Notes: generated from the letters alone by a model not told the origin. 64,000 bases of DNA from an uncultured Pelagibacteraceae bacterium (GCA_902603555.1 CACKVD010000003.1:21499-85498); one strand, 5' to 3'; counted from the first letter of the stretch, positions 34,099-44,434 are shown. A program made the numbers and translations.

Positions 34099-34668
34099 AT
34101 GAAAAAAATATTTCTTATATATGGTCATTATAATGATAAATCGTTTAATGCTGCTATAAGAGATACATTTATGAGAACAGCAAAAGATAAAGGACATTCA
34201 GTTGATGTTGTAGATTTATATAAAGAGAAATTCGATCCTGTTTTTGCTGGAGAAGAGCCTGATAAAACTGTTTTAGATCATAGAAAAAGAATTGAAACTT
34301 GTGATACCATTGTTTTGATTGCACCTATTTGGAATTTTAGAATGCCAGCTATTGTAGAGGGGTGGATAGACAAAGTTCTAGCACCCCCATGGGCTTTTAA
34401 ATTTAAACAGTTATGGGGAAACTATGGATATCCAATCGGAAATTTAGGAAATAAAAAAGCAATTATTTTTTGCACATATGGCTCACCAAGATTAGCAATT
34501 ACTACATTTTTTTTAAATCTACCTATTAGGAGATTAAAAAGAGGAGTTTTCCATATGTGCGGCATTTATAATATTAATTATAGAAGATATTTTGCAGTAC
34601 CATTTGTTAGTGAAAAAAAAAGAGAAGAATTTCTTAAAGATGTTAAAAAAACTGCACTTAGCATTTAG
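34099..34668 (+). CDS. NAD(P)H dehydrogenase (quinone), flavodoxin-like
   Basis: 189 residues of the flavodoxin_2 family, like MdaB/KefF/NQO. The N-terminus is IFLIYGHYNDKSFNAAIRD, the FMN loop APIWNFRMPAIVEGWIDKVL, then GNKKAIIFCTYGSP. It probably reduces quinones in two-electron steps. The last 29 bases overlap the following DUF4864 gene. Confidence 0.83.
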   Translation: MKKIFLIYGHYNDKSFNAAIRDTFMRTAKDKGHSVDVVDLYKEKFDPVFAGEEPDKTVLDHRKRIETCDTIVLIAPIWNFRMPAIVEGWIDKVLAPPWAFKFKQLWGNYGYPIGNLGNKKAIIFCTYGSPRLAITTFFLNLPIRRLKRGVFHMCGIYNINYRRYFAVPFVSEKKREEFLKDVKKTALSI

Positions 34669-35113
34669 TGTAGTTTTATTTTTTTTCCTTAATATTTCAT
34701 CATTAAAAGCTGATTTATTAATTCCAAATGATTCTATTCAGCCAGCTGAAGTAATAAAAATTCAACTTGTTGCTTTAATGAACAATGACAGTGAATTTAA
34801 AGATAGCGGTATCGAACAAACTTGGAATTTTGCTCATCCAAATAATAAAAAAAATACTGGCCCTTTACCTAATTTTAAAATGATGATTAAGGGTAATTCC
34901 TATCAAATGCTCTTAAATCATTTAAGTCACAGTATAACAGAACTTGGAAGTGGTGATGAATGGGCTCAATTTGAGGTAGTTATTTTAGATAAAGAGAAGA
35001 TTTATCATAAATTTAATTGGCAAGTTGAAAAATTCACAATGGAAGGACCTTTGCAAGGTTGTTGGTTAACAACAGTCGTTTCCAGCCCAATTCCATTAGG
35101 AAGTTCAATTTAG
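34640..35113 (+). CDS. Secreted DUF4864-family protein
   Basis: The start at 34640 gives a signal peptide (MLKKLHLAFSVVLFFFLNISSLKA) and 157 residues in total; the longer frame from 34592 would place 16 extra residues before it. The mature part (IKIQLVALMNNDSEFKDSGIEQTWNFAHPNNK, GCWLTTVV near the C-terminus) matches the DUF4864 pattern as I know it. Probably periplasmic, function unknown. Confidence 0.72.
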   Translation: MLKKLHLAFSVVLFFFLNISSLKADLLIPNDSIQPAEVIKIQLVALMNNDSEFKDSGIEQTWNFAHPNNKKNTGPLPNFKMMIKGNSYQMLLNHLSHSITELGSGDEWAQFEVVILDKEKIYHKFNWQVEKFTMEGPLQGCWLTTVVSSPIPLGSSI

Positions 35114-35167
35114 TGTCCTCGTACAATTTTGTTTCGTTATGAATAAAAATTTAGTAGGAATCGCTTA

Positions 35168-37600
35168 ATGAAATCAAAAACAAAAGTAGTTGTTGTTGGA
35201 GGTGGTGTTGTTGGAGTTAGTGCACTATATCACCTAGCAAAAAAAGGTTGGTCAAATGTAGTTCTTGTTGAAAGAAAAGAATTAACTTCTGGTTCAACTT
35301 GGCACGCAGCAGGATTATTACCATTGTTTAATATGAGTTATTCTGTTGGACAACTTCATAAATATGCAGTTGATCTTTATAAAAAGTTAGAGGAAGAAAC
35401 AGGAAAAAATGTTGGTTTCAGTGTAGTTTCAAATATTCGTTTAGCTTCCACCAAAGATAGGATGGATGAGTATCATCAATATGCCGGTGTAGCTAAAACA
35501 ATTGGTGTTGATGTGAAGTTTTTAACACCTCAACAAGTAAAAGAAATTTGGCCTTTATGTCATACTGACGATTTAGTCGGTGCTATTCAGCATCCTGAGG
35601 ATGGTTATATTCAACCAGCAGACCTAACCCAAGCACTTGCAACAGGTGCTAGAAATATGGGGGCAGAAATTTATCGAAACACAACTGTCGTAGCTATGAA
35701 ACAAACTAAAGATGGTTGGATTGTAGAGACAGACAAAGGATCTATTGAGTGTGAGCATATAATTTCTTGCTCCGGAAATTTCGCAAGACAAACTGGAGAA
35801 ATGGTTGGATTAGATATACCTGTTATACCAGTTGAACACCAATATATTGTTACTGAACCGCATCCAGAAATTCAAAAAAGAAAAAAAGATGGTCTTCCAG
35901 AAATGGGAGTTCTTAGAGATAGTGATAGCAGATGGTACATGAGGGAAGAAGCTGGAGGATTAATTTTAGGCCCTTATGAAGATGGTGCTCCGGCCTGTTA
36001 TGTAGAAGGTCCGTCAAAAAATTCTGAGTACGAACTATTTCAAGAAGATCTAGATAGACTTGCACCCCATATTGAAGGAGCAATACATAGAGTACCTGCC
36101 TTTGGTGAAGTAGGTGTGAAAAAAGTTTACAATGGTGCAATTTGTTATACTCCAGATGGAAATCCAATTGTAGGTCCAGCATGGGGATTAAAAAACTTTT
36201 GGATAAACGAGGGTCATAGTTTTGGAATTACAGCTGCTGGAGGAGCTGGTTGGCAATTAGCAGAATGGATAGTTGATGGAGAACCAACAATAGATATGCT
36301 CGGTGTTGAACCTAGACGTTATGGAAATTATGCAACTAAATCTTATTTAAAAGCTAAAAATGAGGAGGCATATAGCCATGTTTTTATAACTCACTATCCT
36401 GATGAAGAAAGACCTGCTGCAAGACCTTTAAGAACTTCACCGTGTTATGAAAGAATGAAAGATCTAGGTGCTGTATTTGGTCAAAAGTTTGGTTGGGAAA
36501 GACCAAATTTTTTTGCAACGGATGGAATGGAGCAAAAAGATGATTGGTCTTTTAGAAGATCTAAATGGTTTGATGCAATTAAAAAAGAATGTCAGAATGT
36601 AAAAGAAAATGTTGGTCTTTTAGATATGACAGCGTTTGCAAAATGTAGAATTAAAGGACCAAAAGCAGAAGAGTTTCTAGATTACTTGGTAGCAAATAAA
36701 TTGCCAAAAAAAATTGGAAGAATTGGATTATGTCACGCACTTAATACAAAAGGCGGTGTTCACTCAGAGTTTACAATTATGAAGGAGGCTGAAAATAGTT
36801 ATTATTTAGTTTCTGCTGGAGCCAATTTAAGACTTGATCATGACTGGATTCAAAAATGGATGCCAACTGATGGATCAGTAATATTTGAAGATTTAACAAA
36901 CAGCACAGGTGTACTTGTAATAGCAGGGCCAAAAGCAAGAGAATTAATGCAAAAAGTTTCTACAGATGATTTTTCGAATGAAAACTTTAAATGGCTAACC
37001 GCAAAGAATGTTAATGTAGGATATGCGCCAGTAAACGCAATGAGAGTAAATTTTGTTGGTGAACTTGGATGGGAATTACATCATCCAATTGAATACCAAA
37101 ACCATATTTTTGATAAATTAATGGATGTAGGAAAAGATTTGGGAATAAAACCTTTTGGAATAAGAGCAATGAATAGTTTAAGAGTTGAAAAATCTTATAA
37201 ACTTGTGGGAACAGAATTATCAATAGAATATTCACCCTATGAATCTGGTTTAGATAGATTTATTCATCCAAATAAAGGAAATTTTATAGGGCTTGAAGCT
37301 CTAAACAAATGGAGGGAAAAAGGTTTTGAAAATAAATTAGTAACACTCGAAGTTCACAACACCACGGATTCAGATGTGTTGGGAAATAATCCCATATATA
37401 AAGACGACAAAGTTGTTGGAAGAGCAACAGGTGGTGAGTATGGATTTAGATTAGATAAATCAATTGCTTTAGCAATGGTAAAACCTGATTTAGCTAATGT
37501 AGGTGAGAAACTTAAAGTTGATATATTGGGCAAAATGTATGAGGCTACAATTTTAGAAGAAAGTCCATACGATGTTGAAAATAAATTATTGAGAGCTTAA
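35168..37600 (+). CDS. Dimethylglycine/sarcosine dehydrogenase (FAD-GcvT fusion)
   Basis: 810 residues in two halves: an N-terminal FAD amine oxidase domain ([20 protein letters not shown] at 7-26; [10 protein letters not shown] with His46, the position of covalent FAD in mammalian DMGDH) and a C-terminal GcvT domain from about 430 on ([35 protein letters not shown]). It should demethylate dimethylglycine (or sarcosine), passing electrons to ETF and the carbon to THF as methylene-THF. etfB, etfA and ETF-QO follow directly, which strongly supports an ETF-linked dehydrogenase rather than an oxidase. Confidence 0.9.
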   Translation: MKSKTKVVVVGGGVVGVSALYHLAKKGWSNVVLVERKELTSGSTWHAAGLLPLFNMSYSVGQLHKYAVDLYKKLEEETGKNVGFSVVSNIRLASTKDRMDEYHQYAGVAKTIGVDVKFLTPQQVKEIWPLCHTDDLVGAIQHPEDGYIQPADLTQALATGARNMGAEIYRNTTVVAMKQTKDGWIVETDKGSIECEHIISCSGNFARQTGEMVGLDIPVIPVEHQYIVTEPHPEIQKRKKDGLPEMGVLRDSDSRWYMREEAGGLILGPYEDGAPACYVEGPSKNSEYELFQEDLDRLAPHIEGAIHRVPAFGEVGVKKVYNGAICYTPDGNPIVGPAWGLKNFWINEGHSFGITAAGGAGWQLAEWIVDGEPTIDMLGVEPRRYGNYATKSYLKAKNEEAYSHVFITHYPDEERPAARPLRTSPCYERMKDLGAVFGQKFGWERPNFFATDGMEQKDDWSFRRSKWFDAIKKECQNVKENVGLLDMTAFAKCRIKGPKAEEFLDYLVANKLPKKIGRIGLCHALNTKGGVHSEFTIMKEAENSYYLVSAGANLRLDHDWIQKWMPTDGSVIFEDLTNSTGVLVIAGPKARELMQKVSTDDFSNENFKWLTAKNVNVGYAPVNAMRVNFVGELGWELHHPIEYQNHIFDKLMDVGKDLGIKPFGIRAMNSLRVEKSYKLVGTELSIEYSPYESGLDRFIHPNKGNFIGLEALNKWREKGFENKLVTLEVHNTTDSDVLGNNPIYKDDKVVGRATGGEYGFRLDKSIALAMVKPDLANVGEKLKVDILGKMYEATILEESPYDVENKLLRA

Positions 37601-38349
37601 TGAAAATTCTCGTCGCAGTAAAAAGAGTAATAGATTATAATGTTCAAATTAGAGTAAAAGAAGATGGATCAGGTATTGTTACTGATAATGTTAAAATGTC
37701 AACAAACCCACCTGATGATAACGCAATTGAAGAAGCAGTAAAAATTAAAGAGTCTGGAAAAGCAACCGAAGTAGTAGCAATTTCAGTAGGGGAAGAAAAG
37801 GCTCAAGAAACAGTTCGAAAAGCATTAGCTGTTGGAGCTGATAGAGGAATATTGGTCAAAGCAGAAGGTACCGTAGAGCCACTAGCTGTTTCAAAAATTT
37901 TACAGAAAATTGTTGAAAAAGAAAAACCTGATTTAGTATTTATGGGTAAGCAAGCTATCGACGATGATTGTAATCAAACTGGACAAATGCTAGCAGCATT
38001 ATTGAATTGGCCTCAAGCTACATTCGCATCAAAAATCGAAGTTAAAGAAAAATCTTTAGAAGTGACAAGAGAAATCGACGAAGGTCTTGAGACTATTGAG
38101 GTAAATGTTCCAGCAATAGTAACGTGTGATTTAAGATTAAATGAGCCAAGATATGCTTCTTTACCTAATATAATGAAAGCAAAAAAAAAACCAATCGAGC
38201 AAATAAATGCTTCTGATTTAGGTATTGATACAAAACCAAGAATTGATCAAATAAAAGTTGAAGAACCTCCTAAGAGAAAAGCAGGGATTAAAGTCGCAAG
38301 TGTAGAAGAATTGGTTCAAAAATTGAAAAATGAGGCTAAAGTAATATAA
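37600..38349 (+). CDS. etfB: Electron transfer flavoprotein, beta subunit
   Basis: 249 residues, with the typical ETF-beta opening [20 protein letters not shown], the [10 protein letters not shown] and [20 protein letters not shown] segments, and the recognition-loop-like [17 protein letters not shown]. It pairs with EtfA to carry electrons from dehydrogenases. The ATG overlaps the stop of the DMGDH gene (TTAATG), an unusually close linkage of donor enzyme and carrier. Confidence 0.95.
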   Translation: MKILVAVKRVIDYNVQIRVKEDGSGIVTDNVKMSTNPPDDNAIEEAVKIKESGKATEVVAISVGEEKAQETVRKALAVGADRGILVKAEGTVEPLAVSKILQKIVEKEKPDLVFMGKQAIDDDCNQTGQMLAALLNWPQATFASKIEVKEKSLEVTREIDEGLETIEVNVPAIVTCDLRLNEPRYASLPNIMKAKKKPIEQINASDLGIDTKPRIDQIKVEEPPKRKAGIKVASVEELVQKLKNEAKVI

Positions 38350-39302
38350 TGTCAATTTTATTAATAGCAGAGCATAATAATAAAGAAGTAAAACCTTTTA
38401 CTTTAAATGCAATTTCTGCGGCATCTCAAATAAGCGAAGATTTAAATGTTTTAGTATTAGGTTCTAATTCAGACACTGTTGCGAAATCTATTTCTGAATG
38501 TCCTAATGTAAAAAAAGTAATACATATCAATAATGAGCTTTATGAAAATTATTTAGCTGAAAATTATTCATCAGCTATCATTAAACTTTCGAAAAGCTAT
38601 TCACACATTATCTGTTCAGCAAATACTTTTGGTAAGAATCTTATGCCAAGAATTGCCGCTTTATTAGATGTTTCACAAGTTAGCGACATCACAAAAGTTG
38701 TTTCTGAGGATACTTTTATAAGACCAATATATGCAGGAAATGCATTTGCAACAGTAAAAAGTAATGACAAAATTAAATGTGTAACAATAAGACCTACTTC
38801 ATTTGATCCAGCGCCATCATCAGGAGGTTCTGCTGAAATTCAAAATGGTGAACCTGGTGACTCAACAGAGTTGTCTAAGTTTATAAAAAAAGAGGAAATT
38901 AAATCAGATAGACCTGAATTGGGTACAGCTAGAGTTGTAGTTTCAGGGGGAAGAGGAATGCAGAGTGGAGAGAATTTTAAATTAATAACTGCAGTTGCAG
39001 ATAAATTAAATGCTGCAATAGGAGCATCTAGAGCAGCAGTGGATGCAGGCTATATTACCAATGATCATCAAGTTGGTCAGACGGGTAAAGTGGTAGTTCC
39101 TGATTTATATATTGCTGTAGGAATTTCTGGAGCAATTCAGCACTTAGCTGGAATGAAAGAGAGCAAAGTGATTGTCGCAATTAATAAAGATGGTGAGGCG
39201 CCAATTTTTAGTGTCGCTGATTATGGTTTAGAAGCAGATCTTTTTGACGCTTTACCTAAGTTCTTAGAGGAATTGAACAAATTAAACACTATACAAAAAT
39301 AA
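38349..39302 (+). CDS. etfA: Electron transfer flavoprotein, alpha subunit
   Basis: 317 residues, with C-terminal FAD-binding motif region ARVVVSGGRGMQSGENF, SRAAVDAGYI, QVGQTGKVVVPDLYIAVGIS and HLAGMKESKVIVAINKD, the ETF-alpha signature. It overlaps etfB by one base (TAATG). Partner of EtfB. Confidence 0.95.
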   Translation: MSILLIAEHNNKEVKPFTLNAISAASQISEDLNVLVLGSNSDTVAKSISECPNVKKVIHINNELYENYLAENYSSAIIKLSKSYSHIICSANTFGKNLMPRIAALLDVSQVSDITKVVSEDTFIRPIYAGNAFATVKSNDKIKCVTIRPTSFDPAPSSGGSAEIQNGEPGDSTELSKFIKKEEIKSDRPELGTARVVVSGGRGMQSGENFKLITAVADKLNAAIGASRAAVDAGYITNDHQVGQTGKVVVPDLYIAVGISGAIQHLAGMKESKVIVAINKDGEAPIFSVADYGLEADLFDALPKFLEELNKLNTIQK

Positions 39303-39325
39303 TAGAATCTGTAAAAAATTAGATT

Positions 39326-40945
39326 ATGTCCAGAGAGACAATGGAATATGATGTTGTTATTGTAGGTGGTGGCCCCTCAGGTTTATCTACTGCTATTAAA
39401 TTGAAACAATTAGACTCAAATTTAAATGTTTGTTTATTAGAAAAAGCATCTGAGATTGGTGCTCATATTCTAAGTGGGAATGTTTTTGAAACAAGAGCTT
39501 TAGATGAATTAATCCCTAATTGGAAAGAATTAAATTCTCCAATTAAAACAAAAGTTAGTAAAGAAAAATTTTTATTCTTAAGTAAATCAAAGTCACTTAG
39601 TTGGCCAACATGGCTATTACCCTCTGTTCAACAAAATCATAATAATTATATTATTAGCTTAGCTAACTTGTGTAGGTGGCTTGCAGAACAAGCTGAGACA
39701 CTTGGAGTTGAAATTTTTCCAGGATTTCCAGCAAGCGAAATTTTATATAATGAAGATGGTTCAGTTAGAGGTGTTGCTACTCAAGATATGGGTATCGATA
39801 AAGAAGGTAATAAAAAAGACAGTTTTGAACCTGGCATTGAGCTTTTAGGAAAAGTGACTGTATTTGCAGAAGGATGCAGAGGACATTTAGGTAAACAACT
39901 TATTCGAAAGTTTGAATTAGATAAAGGAAAAGATCCTCAACAATATGGGATTGGTTTTAAAGAAATATGGGAAGTTGATGAAAAAAATTATGAGGAAGGG
40001 CTAGTAATGCATACGGCTGGATGGCCTTTAGACAATAACACTTATGGTGGTAGTTTTATGTACCACGCTGAAAATAAACAAGTTTTTTTAGGATATGTAA
40101 TTGGTTTAGATTACAAGAATCCTCATTTATCTCCTTTTGATGAATTTCAAAGATTCAAAACCCACCCAGCTATAAAAAAAATAATTGAAGGTGGAAAAAG
40201 AATTTCTTATGGTGCAAGAGCTTTAATTGAAGGTGGCTATCAAAGTTTACCGAAAATGTTTATGCCAGGAGCACTTCTTATTGGATGTGATGCTGGAACA
40301 CTTAATATGCCAAAAATTAAAGGTTCACATACTGCAATGAAAAGTGGAATTATTGCTGCAGAAACTATCAATGAACATCTTAATTTTCAAAAAGACTTAT
40401 CTACATTTGAAGAAAAATTTAAAAATAGTTGGCTCTATGACGAACTATTTAAAGCAAGAAATGTAAAACCAAGTTTTAGTTGGGGCTTAATTTTAGGAAT
40501 TATTTTTACTGGAATAGATCAAATTTTATTTAGAGGTAAATTACCTTTTACCCTCAAACATAAACATGCAGATCATGAAACTTTAAAACCAGCAAATGAA
40601 ATGCCAAAAATTGAATATCCAAAACCAGACAATATAATTACATTTGATAAAACAAGTTCAGTTTATTTAACAGGAACAAATCATACTGATAATCAACCAG
40701 TTCATTTACAATTAAAAGATCCAAATTTACCAATTAGTTATACGTTAGATAAATTTGATGAACCAGCACAGAGATATTGTCCAGCTGGAGTATATGAAAT
40801 TCAAAAGGAAAATAATGTTAATAAATTTGTGATTAATTCACAAAATTGTATTCATTGTAAAACTTGTGATATAAAAGAACCTTCACAAAACATTAATTGG
40901 GTCACTCCTGAAGGTGGTGGTGGACCAAAATATGGAAATATGTAA
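39326..40945 (+). CDS. Electron transfer flavoprotein:ubiquinone oxidoreductase
   Basis: 539 residues. FAD-binding VVIVGGGPSGLSTAIKLKQL lies near the start, LIGCDAGTLNMPKIKGSHTAMKSG in the middle, and a C-terminal 4Fe-4S cluster motif CPAGVYEI ... NCIHCKTCDIKEP is intact. It delivers electrons from ETF to ubiquinone at the inner membrane. It lies 24 bases after etfA. The gene ends flush against the convergent DUF2237 gene. Confidence 0.94.
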   Translation: MSRETMEYDVVIVGGGPSGLSTAIKLKQLDSNLNVCLLEKASEIGAHILSGNVFETRALDELIPNWKELNSPIKTKVSKEKFLFLSKSKSLSWPTWLLPSVQQNHNNYIISLANLCRWLAEQAETLGVEIFPGFPASEILYNEDGSVRGVATQDMGIDKEGNKKDSFEPGIELLGKVTVFAEGCRGHLGKQLIRKFELDKGKDPQQYGIGFKEIWEVDEKNYEEGLVMHTAGWPLDNNTYGGSFMYHAENKQVFLGYVIGLDYKNPHLSPFDEFQRFKTHPAIKKIIEGGKRISYGARALIEGGYQSLPKMFMPGALLIGCDAGTLNMPKIKGSHTAMKSGIIAAETINEHLNFQKDLSTFEEKFKNSWLYDELFKARNVKPSFSWGLILGIIFTGIDQILFRGKLPFTLKHKHADHETLKPANEMPKIEYPKPDNIITFDKTSSVYLTGTNHTDNQPVHLQLKDPNLPISYTLDKFDEPAQRYCPAGVYEIQKENNVNKFVINSQNCIHCKTCDIKEPSQNINWVTPEGGGGPKYGNM

Positions 40946-41320
40946 CTAAGAAATATCTATTGCAAACATTTTTAATGTTTCAATGGGTAAAATTTTTAAA
41001 GTATTCTCATGTGTTCTTTTTAAAAATATTGGACATCCTTTTCCAGCTTCAACAGCTCTAGCATACCATGTTGCGCAAACACACCAGCCATCTCCATCTT
41101 TAAGTCCTGGGAAACCAAATTCAGGGTGAGGAGTAATCAAATCATTACCAGCTTCTTTACACCATTCTAAAAATTCAGTTGTGACTTTAGCACAAACTGT
41201 GTGTAAACCATGATCATTTTCATCTGTATTACAACAACCATCTCTGTACCACCCTGTCATAGGATCTGAAGAACATTCTTCTAGATTTTCACCTAGAACA
41301 TTTTTTTGTTTTTTAATCAT
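40946..41320 (-). CDS. DUF2237-family protein
   Basis: 124 residues with the family's conserved Cys-rich start GWYRDGCCNTDENDHGLHTVCA and HPEFGFPGLKDGDGWCVCATWY. DUF2237 proteins are widespread and have no known function; the many conserved cysteines suggest metal binding. It starts one base after hisI ends, and is probably cotranscribed. Confidence 0.85.
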   Translation of the reverse strand: MIKKQKNVLGENLEECSSDPMTGWYRDGCCNTDENDHGLHTVCAKVTTEFLEWCKEAGNDLITPHPEFGFPGLKDGDGWCVCATWYARAVEAGKGCPIFLKRTHENTLKILPIETLKMFAIDIS

Positions 41321-41788
41321 TTATATTTTTGTAGGATTTGGTTGGTCTTTGTAAACTTTTTCAGGATCAAATTTTTTTTCTTTTTCAGTAAATTTCATTT
41401 TAATTTCTCTACCATTATCTATTGGACCTAAAGGAATAGATCTATAAAAACAAGATCGGTACCCAACGTGGCAGCTGGCACCATCTCCAATATCAACAGT
41501 TAACCAAATAGAGTCCTGATCATCATCAATTTTGATTTCAATAACTTTTTGAGTAAAACCACTTGTTTTTCCTTTATGCCAAATAGCTTTTCTTGATCTA
41601 CTGAAATAATGAGCTTCTTTAGTTTCAATTGTTTTTTTAAGTGCTTCGATATTCATATATCCATGCATTAAAATTTCCTTAGTTTTCGAGCACATTGTAA
41701 TGACTGGTATTAGCCCGTCATTATCAAATTTTGGTGAAAGAAGATTGCCCTCTTCAATTTCAACTACATTCTCTCTTTTTTTGAACAT
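41321..41788 (-). CDS. hisI: Phosphoribosyl-AMP cyclohydrolase
   Basis: 155 residues. The signature GLIPVITMCSKTKEILMHGYMN, SRSRKAIWHKGKTSGFTQ and GDGASCHVGYRSCFYR, with the zinc-binding cysteines of the family, is complete. It performs the third step of histidine biosynthesis. It is a stand-alone HisI without HisE. The C-terminus (KVYKDQPNPTKI) extends a little past the usual end. Confidence 0.93.
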   Translation of the reverse strand: MFKKRENVVEIEEGNLLSPKFDNDGLIPVITMCSKTKEILMHGYMNIEALKKTIETKEAHYFSRSRKAIWHKGKTSGFTQKVIEIKIDDDQDSIWLTVDIGDGASCHVGYRSCFYRSIPLGPIDNGREIKMKFTEKEKKFDPEKVYKDQPNPTKI

Positions 41789-41864
41789 ATTAAGTTATTA
41801 TGTAGCACATATAGGTATATTTTAAATATTTTAAAATTATGAAAATATAGGTATAAAACCTTGC

Positions 41865-42479
41865 ATGAAACTTGTTAAAGATACTAATAATCAAAATCAA
41901 ATTAAACAAATCTCAGATAAAGAAGCTGAAGAAGCTTTTAAAACAATTTTAGCTTGGATGGGTGAAGATCCCAATAGGGAAGGATTGTTAGAAACTCCAA
42001 AAAGAGTTGTTAAAGCGTTTAAAGAATATTTTAAAGGATACAAAGAAGATCCAAATCAAATTTTAGATAAAACTTTTGGTGATGTTGATGGTTATGATGA
42101 TATGGTTATTCAGAAAAATATTTCAGTTCAAAGTCATTGCGAACATCATATGGCGCCTATTATTGGAAAAGCACATGTTGCTTATATACCAAAAGATAGA
42201 GTAGTTGGTTTAAGTAAATTGGCAAGAGTCGTTGAGGTGTTTTCTAAAAGACTGCAAACACAAGAAAGACTTACTATGCAGATTGCGAATACCTTAATGA
42301 AATCATTAGACGCTAAGGGAGTAGCTGTAACAATTGATTCAACTCATCAATGTATGACTATGAGAGGAATTAAAAAAGAGCAAGCAACAACAGTTACAAA
42401 TTATTATTTAGGTCAATTTAAGGATGATCTTAGTTATCAAAATAGATATTTGAGATTTATAAGTATACCAAAAGATTAA
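41865..42479 (+). CDS. folE: GTP cyclohydrolase I
   Basis: 204 residues. The zinc and active-site motifs QSHCEHHMAPIIGKAHVAYIP and HQCMTMRGI are intact. It makes dihydroneopterin triphosphate for folate synthesis, which this THF-heavy metabolism needs. It is divergent from hisI and directly ahead of the AcuI-like gene (one base between). Confidence 0.95.
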   Translation: MKLVKDTNNQNQIKQISDKEAEEAFKTILAWMGEDPNREGLLETPKRVVKAFKEYFKGYKEDPNQILDKTFGDVDGYDDMVIQKNISVQSHCEHHMAPIIGKAHVAYIPKDRVVGLSKLARVVEVFSKRLQTQERLTMQIANTLMKSLDAKGVAVTIDSTHQCMTMRGIKKEQATTVTNYYLGQFKDDLSYQNRYLRFISIPKD

Positions 42480-42480
42480 A

Positions 42481-43482
42481 GTGTCAGATCAATTTAAAGC
42501 ATTAATTTTAGATCAAAAAGGTGAAGAATTTACAAGAGAAGTAAAATCGATAGACAAAAGTTTTTTAAAGCATGGTGACGTAACAATTAAAGTTGATTAT
42601 TCAGATCTAAATTTTAAAGATGGAATGATTTTAAAAAACGGTGGACGACTAGTTAAAGAATTTCCACATATTCCTGGTATAGATTTTTCGGGAACAGTAC
42701 TTGAAAGTCAAAATTCAAAATTTAAAGAAGGTGATGAAATTATTTTAACAGGATTTAGAGTAGGTGAAGTTTTTTATGGCGGCTATTCTCAAGTTGCTAA
42801 AGTTAATGGAGACTTCTTAGTTAAAAAACCTAAAAATATAACTAGTAAACAAGCAATGATACTTGGTACTGCTGGATTCACATCTTTGATGAGTGCATTT
42901 GCAATTAAAGCTAGAGAAGAAATTTTATTAGGCGAAAAAGTAAATAATGTTTTAGTGACTGGTGCAACAGGTGGAGTTGGAAGTGTTGCAGTGATTGCAT
43001 TAAACAAAATGGGTTACAATGTTACTGCAGTTACAGGTAAAGATTCTAAAACAGATTATTTGAAGTCTTTAGGGGCTAAAAGTGTTATAAATAGAGCTGA
43101 ATTTGACAAAGATCCAAGACTTATAGATAAAGGATTATGGGATGGTGTAGTTGATACTGTAGGTGGAAAAATATTAGCTAATGCAATAGTTCAAACAAAT
43201 CCCAATGGTATTATAGCAGTATGTGGAAACGCAAATACTAATGAGCTTAATACAAGCGTTATCCCTTTTATGTTAAGAGGAATTAAACTTTGGGGCATGG
43301 ACTCTGCGAACTGTAGTATTAAAAGACGAGAATTTATTTGGGGTGAAGCTGCAAATTTAATTGATTTTAATTTATTAGAAAAATCTATTCAAACAGTGAG
43401 CTTAGAAGAATTAATTGGAACATATCCTAAAATATTAAAAGGTGAAATTTCAGGAAGAGTTTTAGTTGATTTAAATAAATAA
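42481..43482 (+). CDS. acuI: YhdH/AcuI-type acrylyl-CoA reductase (MDR family)
   Basis: 333 residues starting at GTG. The medium-chain reductase fold follows YhdH/AcuI closely: LNFKDGMILKNGG, FPHIPGIDFSGTV, LTGFRVGEVFYGGYSQVA, the nucleotide-binding VTGATGGVGSVAVIAL and IPFMLRGIKLWGMDS. AcuI reduces acryloyl-CoA to propionyl-CoA with NADPH, a step in DMSP-derived acrylate detoxification. Other small enoyl-CoA substrates are possible. It ends one base before the LysR regulator start. Confidence 0.85.
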   Translation: MSDQFKALILDQKGEEFTREVKSIDKSFLKHGDVTIKVDYSDLNFKDGMILKNGGRLVKEFPHIPGIDFSGTVLESQNSKFKEGDEIILTGFRVGEVFYGGYSQVAKVNGDFLVKKPKNITSKQAMILGTAGFTSLMSAFAIKAREEILLGEKVNNVLVTGATGGVGSVAVIALNKMGYNVTAVTGKDSKTDYLKSLGAKSVINRAEFDKDPRLIDKGLWDGVVDTVGGKILANAIVQTNPNGIIAVCGNANTNELNTSVIPFMLRGIKLWGMDSANCSIKRREFIWGEAANLIDFNLLEKSIQTVSLEELIGTYPKILKGEISGRVLVDLNK

Positions 43483-44372
43483 TGGATTGGGATAAATTAA
43501 AAATATTTCATGCTGTTGCGGAAGCTGGAAGTTTTACCAACGCAACGATTAATTTAAATTTAAGTCAATCAGCTATTAGTAGACAAATTCAATCACTTGA
43601 ACAGGATTTAAAAGTCCAATTATTTGAAAGACATGCTAGAGGTTTAACACTTACTGAAAATGGTGAATATGTGTTTAAAACTGCCCATGAGGTTATAAGT
43701 AAATTAAAAGAGGTAGAAACTTCACTAGGTGATCAAAAAAATAAACCAACAGGTAAATTAACTATTACAACTGTACGAAGCTTTGGTACTCACTGGTTAA
43801 CGCCCAGAATTCAAGAATTTATGCGTCTCAATCCTGAGATAGAGATAGAATTGGTTTTTGATGATAAAGAGTTAGATTTGAGCACAAGACAAGCTGATAT
43901 AGGTATTTTTATGAGAAGACCCAAACAACTGAATTATATTCAAAAAAAATTAGTTGATATTAAGTACTTTATATATGGCTCGAATAAATATTTAGAAAAA
44001 CATGGAATGCCAAAAACAATTAGTGATTTAAATAAGCATAAATTCATTTCTTTCGGAAAAGGGGCGCCTTCTCCAGTTTATAATCCTGATTGGGCCTTAA
44101 AACTTGGAATGCATGATGGAAAAAAAAGGAAATCTATAATGAAGGTAAACAGTGTAATGGGGCTTCTTTTAGCAGTAGAGTCTGGTGTTGGTCTTGCAGC
44201 TTTACCTGAGTATTTAGTAAGTAATTCATCCAATGTAATCAAAGTATTACCTAAATCTGAAGGACCAATTACGGAGGCCCATTTTGTTTATCCTCAATCT
44301 TTAAAAAATACTGCCAGAGTTCAAGCTTTTAGGAACTTCTTATTTAGTAAAATAGGCGACTGGAAAGCCTAA
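43482..44372 (+). CDS. LysR-family transcriptional regulator
   Basis: 296 residues with an N-terminal winged HTH (IFHAVAEAGSFTNATINLNLSQSAISRQIQSLEQ, residues 8-41) and a C-terminal substrate-binding domain. It overlaps the end of the acuI-like gene, which it may regulate, although LysR regulators usually control a divergent gene. The Fur-type sequences immediately downstream belong to the next operon. Confidence 0.9.
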   Translation: MDWDKLKIFHAVAEAGSFTNATINLNLSQSAISRQIQSLEQDLKVQLFERHARGLTLTENGEYVFKTAHEVISKLKEVETSLGDQKNKPTGKLTITTVRSFGTHWLTPRIQEFMRLNPEIEIELVFDDKELDLSTRQADIGIFMRRPKQLNYIQKKLVDIKYFIYGSNKYLEKHGMPKTISDLNKHKFISFGKGAPSPVYNPDWALKLGMHDGKKRKSIMKVNSVMGLLLAVESGVGLAALPEYLVSNSSNVIKVLPKSEGPITEAHFVYPQSLKNTARVQAFRNFLFSKIGDWKA

Positions 44373-44395
44373 TTATCCTGCGACATTATTGCGAT

Positions 44396-44434
44396 TGATA
44401 ATCATTCTCATTGCGAATAGTTATCATTTTCAAT
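44396..44434 (+). promoter_or_regulatory. Fur-box-like operator of the iron ABC operon
   Basis: Upstream of the iron-binding protein gene, TGATAATCATTCTCATT (44396-44412) matches the Fur box GATAATGATAATCATTATC core closely, and a second weaker unit TTATCATTTTCAAT lies at 44421-44434. A repeated ATTGCGA (about 44389 and 44410) flanks the first. Placement 60-75 bases before the chosen ATG at 44471 fits repression of the promoter by iron. Confidence 0.7.

Noticed and set aside
35913..36182. 89-residue leucine/histidine-rich open frame opposite the dimethylglycine dehydrogenase.
   Set aside because: Its composition is that of an antisense frame over coding sequence; no start signal.
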